From contig JAAYJD010000086.1 in assembly GCA_012523135.1 (NCBI GenBank), positions 1 through 35,702 of the forward strand: 35,702 nt of DNA, in the 5' to 3' direction. A program made the position numbers and the translations under genes. The DNA is from Clostridiaceae bacterium (lineage in GTDB: Bacteria; Bacillota; Clostridia; Saccharofermentanales; UBA5734). Below, piece after piece: positions 1 through 9,388 of this stretch. The notes under the pieces are model-generated. The model did no database searches. It saw only the letters and a program-made list of their open reading frames with translations, and had not been told where the DNA came from. How positions within the stretch are numbered: position 1 is the stretch's first letter; each line of letters starts with the position of its first letter.

Positions 1-1286
<1,286 letters not shown>

Positions 1287-1306
1287 AATCTGTTTCTGAA
1301 AAACAG

Positions 1307-1335
1307 CGGCCCGGTCAGCTTGACCGGGCCGTTTT
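1307..1335. terminator. Intrinsic terminator after eno, probably bidirectional
   Basis: A perfect 11-bp G+C-rich stem (1307-1317 with 1321-1331) with a three-base loop is followed by TTTT. On the opposite strand the stem is followed by CTG then five T, so it can also end the convergent oxidoreductase gene at 1358-2347. Confidence 0.9.
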
Positions 1336-1357
1336 CATGTGTAAAAGCAGGTCCTGT

Positions 1358-2347
1358 TCAGATATTCCCGTCGGCGAAGGCCTGCAGCCTGAGCGCGTCC
1401 CGGCTGGCTGCCAGCACCGCGTCCGTCGCCAGCGCGACGGGCCGGCCGGCGACATCGTCCAGGAAGGCAGTCAGGCAGTTGCCCGTCACCGTCGCGTCAG
1501 ACGGAATCTGGCGCAGGACGGTCTCGCCGTTCAGGGCCAGCTGGATCTGCTGGGTGCCGAACGCGACTTCCAGGACGCCTTTCAGACCCCAGATCGTGAA
1601 TCGCCAATACTGCGGCAGCCCGTAGCCAAAGCTGTCCGGCGACGCATACGAGACATCGCCCATCAGGCCAACACCGCCGCTCAGCCGGGCCATGAACTGG
1701 GCGCAGTCTTTGAAATCCGGTACGGCAGCCGCATAGGCGTTCCAGCAACGGGCGGCCAGAACCTGATCGATATGCTGGCCGGTCAGCCAGGCAACCAGGT
1801 CCAGGCCGTGCACGGCGATGTCGTTCAGCGTACCGCCGTGCTGGCCGGGTTCAAAATACCAGCCGGGCCGCGTGCCGTACATCAGGGGATGCTGGCCGCT
1901 GAAGAAGATCGCCTGGATGTCGCCCAGCTGACCCGACCGGACCAGGCGCTCGACCGGCCCGGCGACCGGGCTGTAACGCAAATCCAGCATCAGGCCGATT
2001 TTCAGATGCCGGTCCGCGGCCAGGTTTTGGATCGTCTCCAGCTCCTTAAGCGACGTGCAAAGCGGTTTGTCGGAGATGACATGCTTGCCGGCCTCGAGCG
2101 CGGCGATCACCATCGCGCCGCGGGCCTCGTACGTGTCCCCGACCGCCACCAGGCCAACCGCCGGGTCCGCCAGCAGGTCCGCATAGGCTTCATGGGTGAA
2201 TGACACACCCAGCGCCTGGCGGGCGTCTTCCCGCGCCCGGCCGTCAGCCTCGAAGGCACCGGCGATGTCCAGGTTAAGCTGCCTGGCCTGCTGGAAAAGC
2301 ATGTGGATGTGCGGATGCCGGAATCCGGCAAAAGCGATGCGCTGCAT
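1358..2347 (-). CDS. Gfo/Idh/MocA-family NAD(P)-dependent oxidoreductase (first of three)
   Basis: Predicted cytoplasmic sugar or cyclitol dehydrogenase of 329 residues, a typical length for the family. The N-terminus MQRIAFAGFRHPHIHM begins the Rossmann fold, but the usual GxGxxG loop is replaced by GFRHPH, as in some divergent members. The segment HVISDKPLCTSLKE contains the family's (E/D)KP motif, with Asp in place of the common Glu; the Lys is catalytic in characterised relatives. A long C-terminal substrate domain follows. The start at 2347 is chosen over an upstream in-frame codon because GGGAGG lies seven bases before this ATG. It stands alone, with its own promoter (2390-2418), and converges on eno. 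Substrate cannot be deduced; the neighbouring sugar genes suggest carbohydrate catabolism. Confidence 0.88.
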   Translation of the reverse strand: MQRIAFAGFRHPHIHMLFQQARQLNLDIAGAFEADGRAREDARQALGVSFTHEAYADLLADPAVGLVAVGDTYEARGAMVIAALEAGKHVISDKPLCTSLKELETIQNLAADRHLKIGLMLDLRYSPVAGPVERLVRSGQLGDIQAIFFSGQHPLMYGTRPGWYFEPGQHGGTLNDIAVHGLDLVAWLTGQHIDQVLAARCWNAYAAAVPDFKDCAQFMARLSGGVGLMGDVSYASPDSFGYGLPQYWRFTIWGLKGVLEVAFGTQQIQLALNGETVLRQIPSDATVTGNCLTAFLDDVAGRPVALATDAVLAASRDALRLQAFADGNI

Positions 2348-2389
2348 AATCGTCCTCCCGCCTGTTGTCACGGCTGCTGTTTGTCTTTC

Positions 2390-2418
2390 AGCATAGATGA
2401 CCCGGGAGCCCCTGTCAA
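2390..2418 (-). promoter_or_regulatory. Sigma-A type promoter for the oxidoreductase at 1358-2347
   Basis: On the minus strand TTGACA (2413-2418, perfect -35) is followed after 17 bases by TATGCT (2390-2395, 4 of 6 to the -10 consensus). Transcription would start near 2383, about 35 bases before the ATG. Confidence 0.65.
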
Positions 2419-2645
2419 TTCATATGCAGGCCCGCACCCCGCTGTAAAACAGCAAAAGCAGAAACAGGCGCATCAGCCGGACTGAACGTGAAGGTGAACC
2501 CCATGCAGAAAATCATCCCCTGCCTCTGATTCAGCCAGGACCGCTTCGGCTCTCCTGGCAGGCTGTTCCGGATTGTTTCGATCAGGTATTGCAGCGCGGC
2601 GACCCGGCTGCCAGCCGACGTATCCTGGAAACGTTCCTGCCACAG

Positions 2646-2683
2646 AAAAACACCGCGGCGTCATGACATGACGCCGCGGTGTT
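2646..2683 (-). terminator. Intrinsic terminator of the three-gene sugar operon
   Basis: A 17-bp inverted repeat (2649-2665 with 2667-2683) with a one-base centre is followed on the minus strand by a run of T. It lies about 25 bases past the stop of the gene ending at 2706. The near-absent loop means a few central pairs would open to form the real hairpin. Confidence 0.88.
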
Positions 2684-2705
2684 CAGGCCGTAACGGTGTA
2701 TGCGG

Positions 2706-3629
2706 TCAGGCCAAAAGTCGAGTCATGTGCTTGAGTCCCAGCTCGAGCCCTTCGTAAATCTTGGCCTCGCTCGCTTCGTAAAGCGGGTCTTCATGCTCGA
2801 TGCTGATCACCCCGCTGTAGCTGATTTTCTTCAGCTCGCGCACCATGCCGGCCAGGTCGACCTGGCCGAGGCCCGGCATGCGGAAGCGCCAGAAGCCGTT
2901 GTCCTGGCTGGACGGCAGCAGCTTGTTGTAAATCCCGTAATAGGCGAGCTTATCGGGGAACAGCTCGGCGTCCTTGGCATGGACATGCAGGATCCGGTCC
3001 TTGAACTGCCCGATCAAAGGCAGCGGATCGATCAGCTGGTAGAACAAGTGCGACGGGTCGAAGTTGAGTCCGAAATTGGGATTGGGCACCCGCCGGAACA
3101 TCTCTTGCCACAGTTCGGGTGAAAAGGAGATTGTTCCGGGCTGCAGCGGTACCTGCCAGCCCTCCATCGGACAGTTCTCGATGATGATCTGAACGCCCGC
3201 CGCTTCGGCTTCCCGGACAATGGCGCCGAACACCGTTTCAAACGCGTCGAAATTGGCCGCGATCGTTTTGTTGCTGTTGCGGCCGACAAACGTGCCGACA
3301 GCCGGCACGCCCAGCAGCTTGGCCGCCCGGATGCACTGGCGGGTGTGGTTGTTGACAAACGCCCGCTTGGCCAGGTCGGCGTCGAGGTTGTTGTCGTAGT
3401 AGGCCAGCGACGAAATCGTCAGGCCGAGCGAATCCATCATGGCGCGGATCTTGTCGGCCCCGGCCTGGGTCAGGTTGGCCACATCGATGTCGGAACTGGC
3501 GTAGTCACGGTCGTTGAGCCGCGGCCAGCAGGCGATTTCCAGGGCCTTGAAGCCTTTTTCGGCGGCCCAGGCGGCCTTCTCCTCCAGAGGGACCTTCGGT
3601 AAACAAGCGGTTAAAAATCCAAGATACAT
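2706..3629 (-). CDS. Sugar phosphate isomerase/epimerase (xylose-isomerase-like TIM barrel)
   Basis: Member of the AP-endonuclease-2/xylose-isomerase-like TIM-barrel superfamily, 307 residues, predicted cytoplasmic. Candidate divalent-metal ligands sit at expected strand ends: Glu in IIIENCP, Asp and His in LNFDPSHL, His in ILHVHAKD and Glu in VISIEHEDP. Such proteins isomerise, epimerise or dehydrate sugars and keto-sugars; the exact substrate is not readable. It is the last gene of a three-gene operon (5524 to 2706) whose middle gene is a Gfo/Idh/MocA dehydrogenase, a pairing common in inositol and keto-sugar pathways. AAAGGAG lies upstream of the ATG, and a strong terminator follows. A second TIM-barrel protein of the same broad family opens the operon, but the two are not close copies, so they probably act on different intermediates. 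Confidence 0.87.
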   Translation of the reverse strand: MYLGFLTACLPKVPLEEKAAWAAEKGFKALEIACWPRLNDRDYASSDIDVANLTQAGADKIRAMMDSLGLTISSLAYYDNNLDADLAKRAFVNNHTRQCIRAAKLLGVPAVGTFVGRNSNKTIAANFDAFETVFGAIVREAEAAGVQIIIENCPMEGWQVPLQPGTISFSPELWQEMFRRVPNPNFGLNFDPSHLFYQLIDPLPLIGQFKDRILHVHAKDAELFPDKLAYYGIYNKLLPSSQDNGFWRFRMPGLGQVDLAGMVRELKKISYSGVISIEHEDPLYEASEAKIYEGLELGLKHMTRLLA

Positions 3630-3655
3630 CGTGCTGTGCTCCTTTTGGGTTCCGT

Positions 3656-4741
3656 TCAGTCAAAGACCACCGGTTTGCCGGTCCTGCTCGAGGTGTAGAT
3701 TGCCTCCAGGATCTGGGTGACGACAAACGCCTGCTCCGGCAGGACGACCGGCCGGGTGCCCTTCTCCAGTGCCTCGTAGAACATGCGGCACTCGACATCC
3801 TGCGCTTCCTCGGTGACACCGCTGTAAAACGCGGCGCCGCCCGCCTTCAGGTCGGGTTTGGTCACGAAGGTGCGGCTGTTCTTCTCGCCGTTGATGCGCA
3901 GCCCGTCCTTCATGTCCGCACCGCCCTTGGTGCCGCACAGCGTCGTGGTCGCCTCGCCGACATCGAGTGTGTTGAGCGCCCAGCTGGCCTCGAGGACGAT
4001 CGTCGCCCCGTTTTTCATCGTGATAAATCCAAACGCGGCGTCCTCGACGGTGAATTTCTCCGGATCCCATGGGCCCCAGGCGTTGGCGGCGTTCGGCGTA
4101 TCGGCCAGTTTGCGGTAGGTTTTGCCCATGACGCTGGCCGGTTCGTAGTTGTTCATCTCCCACAAGGTCAGGTCGAGGGCATGGGTGCCAATGTCGATCA
4201 GCGGCCCGCCTCCCTGCTCTTCCTCGTTGAGAAACCCGCCCCAGGTCGGCACGGCGCGGCGGCGGATCGCGTGGGCCCGGGCATAGTAGATCTCGCCCAG
4301 CTCGCCGTCATCGATCAGCTTCTTGAGGTACATCGAATCGGTGCGGTAACGGCTCTGGTAGCCGATGCTCAGCGTCTTGCCGGTGCGCCGGGCCGCTTCG
4401 AGCATCGCCTTGGCGTCGGCGGCCGTCTTGGCCATCGGCTTTTCGCACAGCACGTGCTTGCCGGCCTCGAGGGCGGCGATCGTGATCGGGGCGTGCGACT
4501 TGTTGGGCGTCAGAACGTGGACGACGTCCAGCTCCGCCAGAGCTACGAGCTTATGGTAGTCGGTGAACACCTTTGCGCCTTTGGCGCCGTATTCAGCAGC
4601 CGCCTTCTCAGCCCGCTCCGGGATGATGTCGCAGAAAGCGACCAGTTCGACGTTGGGGCGTTTCTTGAGCGCGGGCATGTGCTTGCCGTTGGCGATGCCG
4701 CCGCAGCCGACGATGCCCACCTTGAATGTTTTGCCTGTCAT
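3656..4741 (-). CDS. Gfo/Idh/MocA-family oxidoreductase (second of three)
   Basis: NAD(P)-dependent sugar dehydrogenase family protein of 361 residues. The N-terminal Rossmann motif GIVGCGGIANGKH and the catalytic-type HVLCEKPMAKT are canonical, and LIDIGTHALDLTLW in the substrate domain carries the conserved DxxxH pattern. I start it at the ATG at 4741 because AGGAGG sits seven bases before it; an ATG two codons upstream (4747) is only one base from that site and so is less likely. It is flanked by two TIM-barrel isomerase genes in the same direction, with 26 bases downstream and 18 upstream. This suggests an oxidise-rearrange-reduce scheme on one sugar skeleton. Substrate unknown. Confidence 0.9.
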   Translation of the reverse strand: MTGKTFKVGIVGCGGIANGKHMPALKKRPNVELVAFCDIIPERAEKAAAEYGAKGAKVFTDYHKLVALAELDVVHVLTPNKSHAPITIAALEAGKHVLCEKPMAKTAADAKAMLEAARRTGKTLSIGYQSRYRTDSMYLKKLIDDGELGEIYYARAHAIRRRAVPTWGGFLNEEEQGGGPLIDIGTHALDLTLWEMNNYEPASVMGKTYRKLADTPNAANAWGPWDPEKFTVEDAAFGFITMKNGATIVLEASWALNTLDVGEATTTLCGTKGGADMKDGLRINGEKNSRTFVTKPDLKAGGAAFYSGVTEEAQDVECRMFYEALEKGTRPVVLPEQAFVVTQILEAIYTSSRTGKPVVFD

Positions 4742-4759
4742 CTTCATTCCTCCTGCTTC

Positions 4760-5524
4760 TTACGCCAATAGCTTCCTGATGTTGGCGCAGCTGATCGCGA
4801 TGCTCTCGAACATGTCGCGGGTAAAGGCCTCCTGCTCGACGATCAGGCCTTTGCCGATGATCTGGTTGCGGCGGGCGACCGCGACGATGGCCGCGAAATC
4901 GATGATCCCGTTGCCGACCTCGACGTTGATGTCATGACCGGCGATCTCCTTGTAGTTGGCGTTGATGTCCTTGAAGTGCAGCGGTCCGGCCAGCTGGCCG
5001 AGGCTGTCGATGTAGGCGACCGGGTCGACGTCGGCGTACTGCACCCAGCAGGTGTCGACTTCGGCGGCCAGGTCGATGCCGGCGTCGTTTTGCAGGATCA
5101 GGTTAAAGGCGTACTGGCCGTCAAACTGAACCAGTTCGCGGTGGTGGTTGTGGTAGCCGACCCGGATGTTGTACGGCGCCAGCGCCTGGGCAGCCCGCAC
5201 CAGGATCGCGGAAATGGCGCGGCAGTCATCGGCCGAATGGATCGGGTAACCCGGGCAGATCACCCAGGACAGACCCAGTTCGCTGCTGAATGCGACGACA
5301 TCGTCAAGCTGGTTTTCGAGCAGCTGGGCCCCGACATGCGACGAATACGGTTCCAGACCGATCCGGTCCAGTTCGGCTTTCAGTTTCTGGGCACTGTGGC
5401 CGCCGTAACCGGCAAATTCGACACAATCGTAGCCGGCTGCCTTCACTTTTTCCAATGAGCCAAAGAAATCTTCTTCCATAGCGGATCGGATCGAATAGAG
5501 CTGCAGACCGATTTTTGTTTCCAC
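4760..5524 (-). CDS. Sugar phosphate isomerase/epimerase (IolE/YcjR-like TIM barrel)
   Basis: A 254-residue TIM-barrel protein of the xylose-isomerase-like superfamily and first gene of the operon running to 2706. Visible motifs include the start KIGLQLYSIRSAMEED, the strand end VGYHNHHREL (His-rich metal or substrate site), AAEVDTCWVQYADVDP, GPLHFKDIN and VEQEAFT near the C-terminus, which supply the Glu, Asp, His and Glu ligands expected of the family. Relatives act as inosose dehydratases or keto-hexose epimerases; which applies here cannot be told. Translation probably starts at GTG (5522-5524), with GAGGTG about eight bases upstream; no ATG fits. A candidate promoter lies at 5637-5665 and a palindromic leader element at 5560-5587. 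The gene is divergent from an AraC regulator, the likely controller. Confidence 0.87.
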   Translation of the reverse strand: METKIGLQLYSIRSAMEEDFFGSLEKVKAAGYDCVEFAGYGGHSAQKLKAELDRIGLEPYSSHVGAQLLENQLDDVVAFSSELGLSWVICPGYPIHSADDCRAISAILVRAAQALAPYNIRVGYHNHHRELVQFDGQYAFNLILQNDAGIDLAAEVDTCWVQYADVDPVAYIDSLGQLAGPLHFKDINANYKEIAGHDINVEVGNGIIDFAAIVAVARRNQIIGKGLIVEQEAFTRDMFESIAISCANIRKLLA

Positions 5525-5559
5525 GCGTGATCACCTCAATTTTTCGTTTTTTCGCGGCT

Positions 5560-5587
5560 GCCTGAAAACAGCAGGCGCTTGCCTGCT
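5560..5587. repeat. Triple GCCTG/CAGGC inverted-repeat element in operon leader
   Basis: A perfect 7-bp inverted repeat AGCAGGC (5570-5576) and GCCTGCT (5581-5587) has a four-base loop. A further GCCTG at 5560-5564 can pair instead with CAGGC at 5572-5576, so two mutually exclusive hairpins are possible. It lies between the predicted promoter and the GTG start of the sugar operon. It may be a protein operator or an RNA switch; either is inference. Confidence 0.4.
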
Positions 5588-5636
5588 TCCAAGCTACCAG
5601 AAGATCGGGTCCGGGAATAGTCATTTGCTGCCAAAA

Positions 5637-5665
5637 AGTATAAAATATTTGTCATCAGGCGTGAA
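5637..5665 (-). promoter_or_regulatory. Candidate promoter of the three-gene sugar operon
   Basis: On the minus strand TTCACG (5660-5665; 4 of 6 to consensus) is spaced 17 bases from TATACT (5637-5642; 5 of 6). It would give a leader of roughly 105 bases. The weak -35 fits dependence on the divergent AraC-type activator, but that is inference. Confidence 0.45.
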
Positions 5666-5682
5666 AGCGAGGCGACACATAT

Positions 5683-6585
5683 ATGCCGGAAGAACGGCAC
5701 GAACCCTACTATGAACCCGAAGTCCAGCTGGCCCGTCAGCCCTACTATCCGTTCCGCTGCCATGTCCAGGCCTACCGGGACACCCCCCTGCTGTGCGACG
5801 CCCACTGGCACTACGCCATCGAGATCCTCTACGCGACCCAGGGCAGCGCGTCCATCCTGCTGAACGGCCGCTTCTACACCTTCTCGGCCGGCGATATGGT
5901 CCTGATCAACGCCCGCGATGTCCACGCCATCTGGGGCGAGCCGCAGACCCGTTACATCTGCATCAAGTTCAACCCCGAGATCCTGTACACGGCGGCGCGC
6001 TTCGTTTTCGAGTCGCGCTATGTCCTGCCGTTCACGATGGCCCGCGAATCGCCCCAGAAGGTCTTCAGCCGGGCCGAGCTCGACGGAACAGAGCTGCCGG
6101 ATTTGATCGGCGGCATCATGGCGGAACTGAACGAACGCGCCTACGGCTTCGAACTGGCCGTCAGGACCAGCATTAGCCGCATCTTCCTCTGGGTGCTGCG
6201 CAGCTGGAAAAGCAAGGGCCTGAGCGTCGACTCCGGCCGCTCGGTCCAGGAGCAGGACATGGAACGGCTCCAGGCAGTCTTCGACTGCCTGGACAAGGGC
6301 TACATGAACAAGCTGACTGCCGCCCAGATGGCCAGGCTGTGCAACATGAGCTACAGCTATTTTTCGCGTTATTTCAAGGCCGTCATGGGCAAGAGCTTTA
6401 CCGCCTACCTGAACTATGTCCGGATCACGGAGGCGGAAAAGCTCTTGCTGTCGTCCGACAAGACGGTGACGGAAATCGCCATGGAAACCGGTTTCGCCAG
6501 TGCCAGCTACTTTATCAGCCAGTTTCGCCAACTCAAGAAAATGTCACCGCACCACTACCGGCAGCAGGTCCAAAGCGAGCATTAG
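5683..6585 (+). CDS. AraC-family regulator with cupin sensor domain
   Basis: A 300-residue transcription factor. The N-terminal half is a cupin-type sugar-sensing domain with HWHYAIEILY (His41, His43, Glu47) and a further His at 81, the usual cupin cluster. The C-terminal 100 residues contain two AraC helix-turn-helix motifs: LTAAQMARLCNMSYSYFSRYFK and the signature VTEIAMETGFASASYFISQF. The first codons carry a weak ribosome site (GAGGCG) before the ATG. It diverges from the TIM-barrel/Gfo operon at 2706-5524 and converges, one base apart, with another Gfo/Idh gene. By the usual AraC pattern it senses a sugar and activates the divergent operon. The ligand is unknown. Confidence 0.92.
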   Translation: MPEERHEPYYEPEVQLARQPYYPFRCHVQAYRDTPLLCDAHWHYAIEILYATQGSASILLNGRFYTFSAGDMVLINARDVHAIWGEPQTRYICIKFNPEILYTAARFVFESRYVLPFTMARESPQKVFSRAELDGTELPDLIGGIMAELNERAYGFELAVRTSISRIFLWVLRSWKSKGLSVDSGRSVQEQDMERLQAVFDCLDKGYMNKLTAAQMARLCNMSYSYFSRYFKAVMGKSFTAYLNYVRITEAEKLLLSSDKTVTEIAMETGFASASYFISQFRQLKKMSPHHYRQQVQSEH

Positions 6586-6586
6586 G

Positions 6587-7681
6587 CTAGTAGCGCACGG
6601 CCGGGTCAAGCGCGGCCGGTCGGGCGCAGGGATGCTGGAGCGTGACGTGTGTCCCGGTGTCGGAGGCCGTGTGAAACCCGTGCATCGCCTCCAGGACATG
6701 CAGGGCCAGCGCGCCCGAAGCGCGCTGGTCTGATTTGCCCTCGCGCCAGGCGCGCGCCAGATCGGCAATCCCCAGGCCGCGGCTGTTCTCCGCGTACGGG
6801 CGGCTGATCTCGACCGGCTTGAACTCTTTTTCGCCTGCCAGACGCAGCCGGACAGGACCGCCAAACGAATTGGGGTCGGGAACCGACAGCGTCCCCAGGC
6901 TGCCGTAGATCTCGATACGCGGCAGCTCCGCCCCCCAGACATCGAAGCTGGTCAGGATCATGCCGACGGCGCCGGATGCGAAGTCGATCAGGCCGGCGAC
7001 ATGGGTCGGCACCTCGACATCGATCACCTGGCCGTTTTTCTTCTGGCTGGTGATGGTCCGCTGCGGAAACGACAGCGCGGTGCTGCCGGTCAGGCGGCGC
7101 ACCGGCCCCAGGAGGGCGATCAGGGCGGTCAGGTAGTACGGTCCCATGTCGAACATCGGACCGCCCCCCACCTTGTAGTAGAACTCGGGGTCGGGGTGCC
7201 AGCTCTCATGGCCGTGACAGGTCATGAAGGCGGTCGCGCCGATCGGCCGGCCGATCACGCCCTGGTCGATCAAATCGACGCAGGTCTGGATGCCGGCGCC
7301 CATGAAGGTGTCCGGGGCGCCGCCCAGCAGCAGGCCGCGGCTGGCCGCCAGCTGCTGCAGCTCGATCCCGTCTTCGAGGCGAATGGCCAGCGGCTTTTCC
7401 ACGTAGACTGGTTTTCCGGCCAACAGGGCCTCCCGGCAGATCGCGGTATGGCCCTGCGGCGTGGTCAGGTTGAGCACCACGTCGATCTGCGGGTCTTGCA
7501 GCAGGGCTTCGGTATCCAGGACGCGGGAGACGCCAAACTGGTCTGCCTGGGCCCTGGCCCGCTCCGGCACCAGGTCGGCGACCGCTTCCACGCGGACCGA
7601 CGCGAACACCTGGTTGAGGTTTTTCAGGTAGATGCTGCTGATGTTGCCGCAGCCGATAATCCCGATCCGTGTCTTATCCAT
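6587..7681 (-). CDS. Gfo/Idh/MocA-family oxidoreductase (third of three)
   Basis: A 364-residue NAD(P)-dependent sugar dehydrogenase family protein. Seen in sequence: [14 protein letters not shown] at the N-terminus (dinucleotide binding), [11 protein letters not shown] (EKP motif with the catalytic-type Lys), and [13 protein letters not shown] in the substrate domain. The start at 7681 is chosen because GGAGG lies just upstream and the Rossmann strand begins at residue 4. It follows the ThuA-like gene by 11 bases in the same direction, so the two are co-transcribed. A ThuA-like protein beside a Gfo/Idh enzyme is the arrangement of the thuAB genes of rhizobia, where trehalose and related disaccharides are oxidised to 3-keto forms; a similar keto-sugar role here is inference. 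Confidence 0.9.
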   Translation of the reverse strand: MDKTRIGIIGCGNISSIYLKNLNQVFASVRVEAVADLVPERARAQADQFGVSRVLDTEALLQDPQIDVVLNLTTPQGHTAICREALLAGKPVYVEKPLAIRLEDGIELQQLAASRGLLLGGAPDTFMGAGIQTCVDLIDQGVIGRPIGATAFMTCHGHESWHPDPEFYYKVGGGPMFDMGPYYLTALIALLGPVRRLTGSTALSFPQRTITSQKKNGQVIDVEVPTHVAGLIDFASGAVGMILTSFDVWGAELPRIEIYGSLGTLSVPDPNSFGGPVRLRLAGEKEFKPVEISRPYAENSRGLGIADLARAWREGKSDQRASGALALHVLEAMHGFHTASDTGTHVTLQHPCARPAALDPAVRY

Positions 7682-7692
7682 GTGCACCTCCG

Positions 7693-8409
7693 TCAGGGTT
7701 GGGGTTGGAAATCGTCCAGCTTCAGGCCCAGCTGCATGGCCCGGTCCTTGCCGGCCGCAGCCCACAGGAACCCGCGCCGCATCAGTTCGATCGGTTCGCT
7801 GGCGTCAAAAACATCGGCATGGTGGCCAAGCGAGTTGTAAAAAACACGCCCGTGCCCCCAGCGCTTGGTCCAGACGACCGGCACGGCGCAGAGGGGGTTG
7901 GATGAATGGAAGCCGATCGCGGCCGGGTTGGGAAAGAGCGTGCTGGCCAGGACCTCGACGGCCGGGTCGACGTGGACGTAGTACTGCTCGCTCTTGACCT
8001 CAAAGTCGGCGATGCCTTCTGTAATCGGGTTGGATGACGACCGGATGTTGACCCGGTACGGCGTGCCGTTGTTGCCGGGGTGGGCCACCCACTGGCCGCC
8101 GGTCATGAACTGCCAGTTGGTATCCTGGCGGAACGAATCGCACATGCCGCCGTGACAGCCGGCCAGACCGACGCCGGACGCGACCGCCAGGCTGGCGTTG
8201 CCGCTTTGTTCTTTGGAGATCGTGCCCATGGTCCAGGCCGGCACCAGCAGGTGCAGCTGTTTGAGCGCCTCCAGGTCCAGCAGGCTGTCCAGCGTATCGG
8301 AGATGGTGACATCGAAGCCTTCCGCGCGCAGGACGCGGGCAAAGACCTCGGAAACCTGAACGGGTTCATGGCCCTGCCAGCCGCCTTGTACAATCAGTGC
8401 CTTGCGCAT
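7693..8409 (-). CDS. ThuA-like domain protein (trehalose-utilisation family)
   Basis: A 238-residue protein with the ThuA fold, related to class I glutamine amidotransferases. The N-terminus [15 protein letters not shown], the central [15 protein letters not shown] (the turn that holds the nucleophile in amidotransferase relatives), and the end [15 protein letters not shown] all match ThuA-family landmarks. The start at 8409 is supported by AGGAGG eight bases upstream. It is the first gene of a two-gene operon with a Gfo/Idh oxidoreductase and is divergent from the AraC-type gene at 8570. Family members act in keto-sugar metabolism, but the reaction is poorly defined, so I assign no specific function. 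Confidence 0.82.
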   Translation of the reverse strand: MRKALIVQGGWQGHEPVQVSEVFARVLRAEGFDVTISDTLDSLLDLEALKQLHLLVPAWTMGTISKEQSGNASLAVASGVGLAGCHGGMCDSFRQDTNWQFMTGGQWVAHPGNNGTPYRVNIRSSSNPITEGIADFEVKSEQYYVHVDPAVEVLASTLFPNPAAIGFHSSNPLCAVPVVWTKRWGHGRVFYNSLGHHADVFDASEPIELMRRGFLWAAAGKDRAMQLGLKLDDFQPQP

Positions 8410-8481
8410 TTTCTGATCCTCCTCGTCCTGTTCTGGCACCCTTGCCCCGGACTGGCCGAAATCGCGGATGCCGACAGTTAC

Positions 8482-8487
8482 ATTATA
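8482..8487 (-). promoter_or_regulatory. Consensus -10 box without a -35, ThuA operon
   Basis: The minus strand carries a perfect TATAAT about 75 bases before the ThuA start codon. No recognisable -35 hexamer lies 16 to 19 bases upstream and there is no extended -10 TG. This pattern is typical of activator-dependent promoters, and an AraC gene is divergently encoded next to it. Confidence 0.4.
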
Positions 8488-8569
8488 CGGGATCTGGCCT
8501 TTCCCTACTCGCCAAATCATGCTATGCTGTAGTCAAATTGTTGCATCAGACAGCGGAGGGACGATCAGC

Positions 8570-9388
8570 TTGGAACCCTTTCATGAACAAAGCCGCGACC
8601 GGGATGCCCGTTATCTCTTTATCCGCAGATCGGACGGTCTCGATTTTCTCGCGCATTACCACGACGCCTATGAGCTGTTCGTGGTTGTCAGCGGCCGGCA
8701 AAAAGTGGGGATCGCCAACCAGGAGGTCCTGCTGCAGGCCGGCCAGGCGATCCTGACTTCGCCGTGGACCATCCATTATTACAGTGCCTGCCGGCCGACC
8801 CGCGGTTTTATGCTGATCTTCTCGCCCGACCTGGTCGGCGGCCGGATCAGCCTGCCCCAGGCAATCTGGCGCTTTGCCCCCGACGGGCCTGATTTCAAGC
8901 GCGTCTGCGACCTGGTCGGGCGGCTCCAGGATGAAATGGACAAACAAAAACCGTATGCTGAACTGGCTGCCTGCGGGCTGCTCAACCAGCTGCTGCTGGC
9001 CCTGGTGCGCCCGGAAAACGGTCCGGCCAGCCTGCAGTCACTGCCGCCCGGTTCCGGCCGGCCCGGCCTGATGCAGGCCATCCTGGACTACCTGGCCCGG
9101 CATCTGCATGAGCCGGTCAGCCGGTCAGAACTGGCGCGGCACTTCAAGGTCTGCCCGGCGCACATCTCCCGGACGTTCCACGCCGCGACCGGCCTGTCGC
9201 TATCTGACTATCTGGCCCGGCTGCGCGTCGATCGCGCCCTGGATCAGCTCCGGTCCAGCCAGGAATCGATCACCGACATCGCCTACAACTGCGGCTTCGC
9301 GTCGATCCGCAGCTTCAACCGCCAGTTTCAGCGCATCACCGGCCAGGCCCCCCGCGACCTGCGCCGCCAGCAGGAGGTTTCGCCATGA
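8570..9388 (+). CDS. AraC-family regulator, probable TTG start, coupled to ABC transporter
   Basis: Transcription factor of about 272 residues. The N-terminal cupin-like part has AHYHDAYELFVVVSG, and the C-terminal AraC DNA-binding region contains SRSELARHFKVCPAHISRTF and the signature ITDIAYNCGFASIRSFNRQF. No ATG is well placed: GGAGGG at 8555-8560 lies about nine bases before a TTG at 8570, which I take as the start. The frame is open further upstream to 8468, but that part lacks family similarity. The stop overlaps the start of the ABC ATPase gene as ATGA, so regulator and transporter are translationally coupled. It is divergent from the ThuA/Gfo operon, so it may control both sides. The effector is unknown. 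Confidence 0.85.
   Translation: MEPFHEQSRDRDARYLFIRRSDGLDFLAHYHDAYELFVVVSGRQKVGIANQEVLLQAGQAILTSPWTIHYYSACRPTRGFMLIFSPDLVGGRISLPQAIWRFAPDGPDFKRVCDLVGRLQDEMDKQKPYAELAACGLLNQLLLALVRPENGPASLQSLPPGSGRPGLMQAILDYLARHLHEPVSRSELARHFKVCPAHISRTFHAATGLSLSDYLARLRVDRALDQLRSSQESITDIAYNCGFASIRSFNRQFQRITGQAPRDLRRQQEVSP

Larger units (their letters stand above)
2348..2705. other. Gene-free stretch of about 360 bases
   Basis: This interval holds the promoter of the oxidoreductase to its left (2390-2418) and the terminator of the operon to its right (2646-2683). Between about 2420 and 2645 I see no convincing coding frame with a ribosome binding site, no repeat and no RNA gene. Confidence 0.6.

Noticed and set aside
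1337-2203. Long open frame on the plus strand opposite the first Gfo/Idh gene
   Set aside because: It is the high-G+C shadow of a clear oxidoreductase on the minus strand, with no family motif and no ribosome site.
5536-6531. Open frame of 331 codons on the minus strand opposite the AraC gene
   Set aside because: It mirrors a well-supported AraC protein and its composition is that of an antisense frame (many Gln, Asp, Val, His, no motif).
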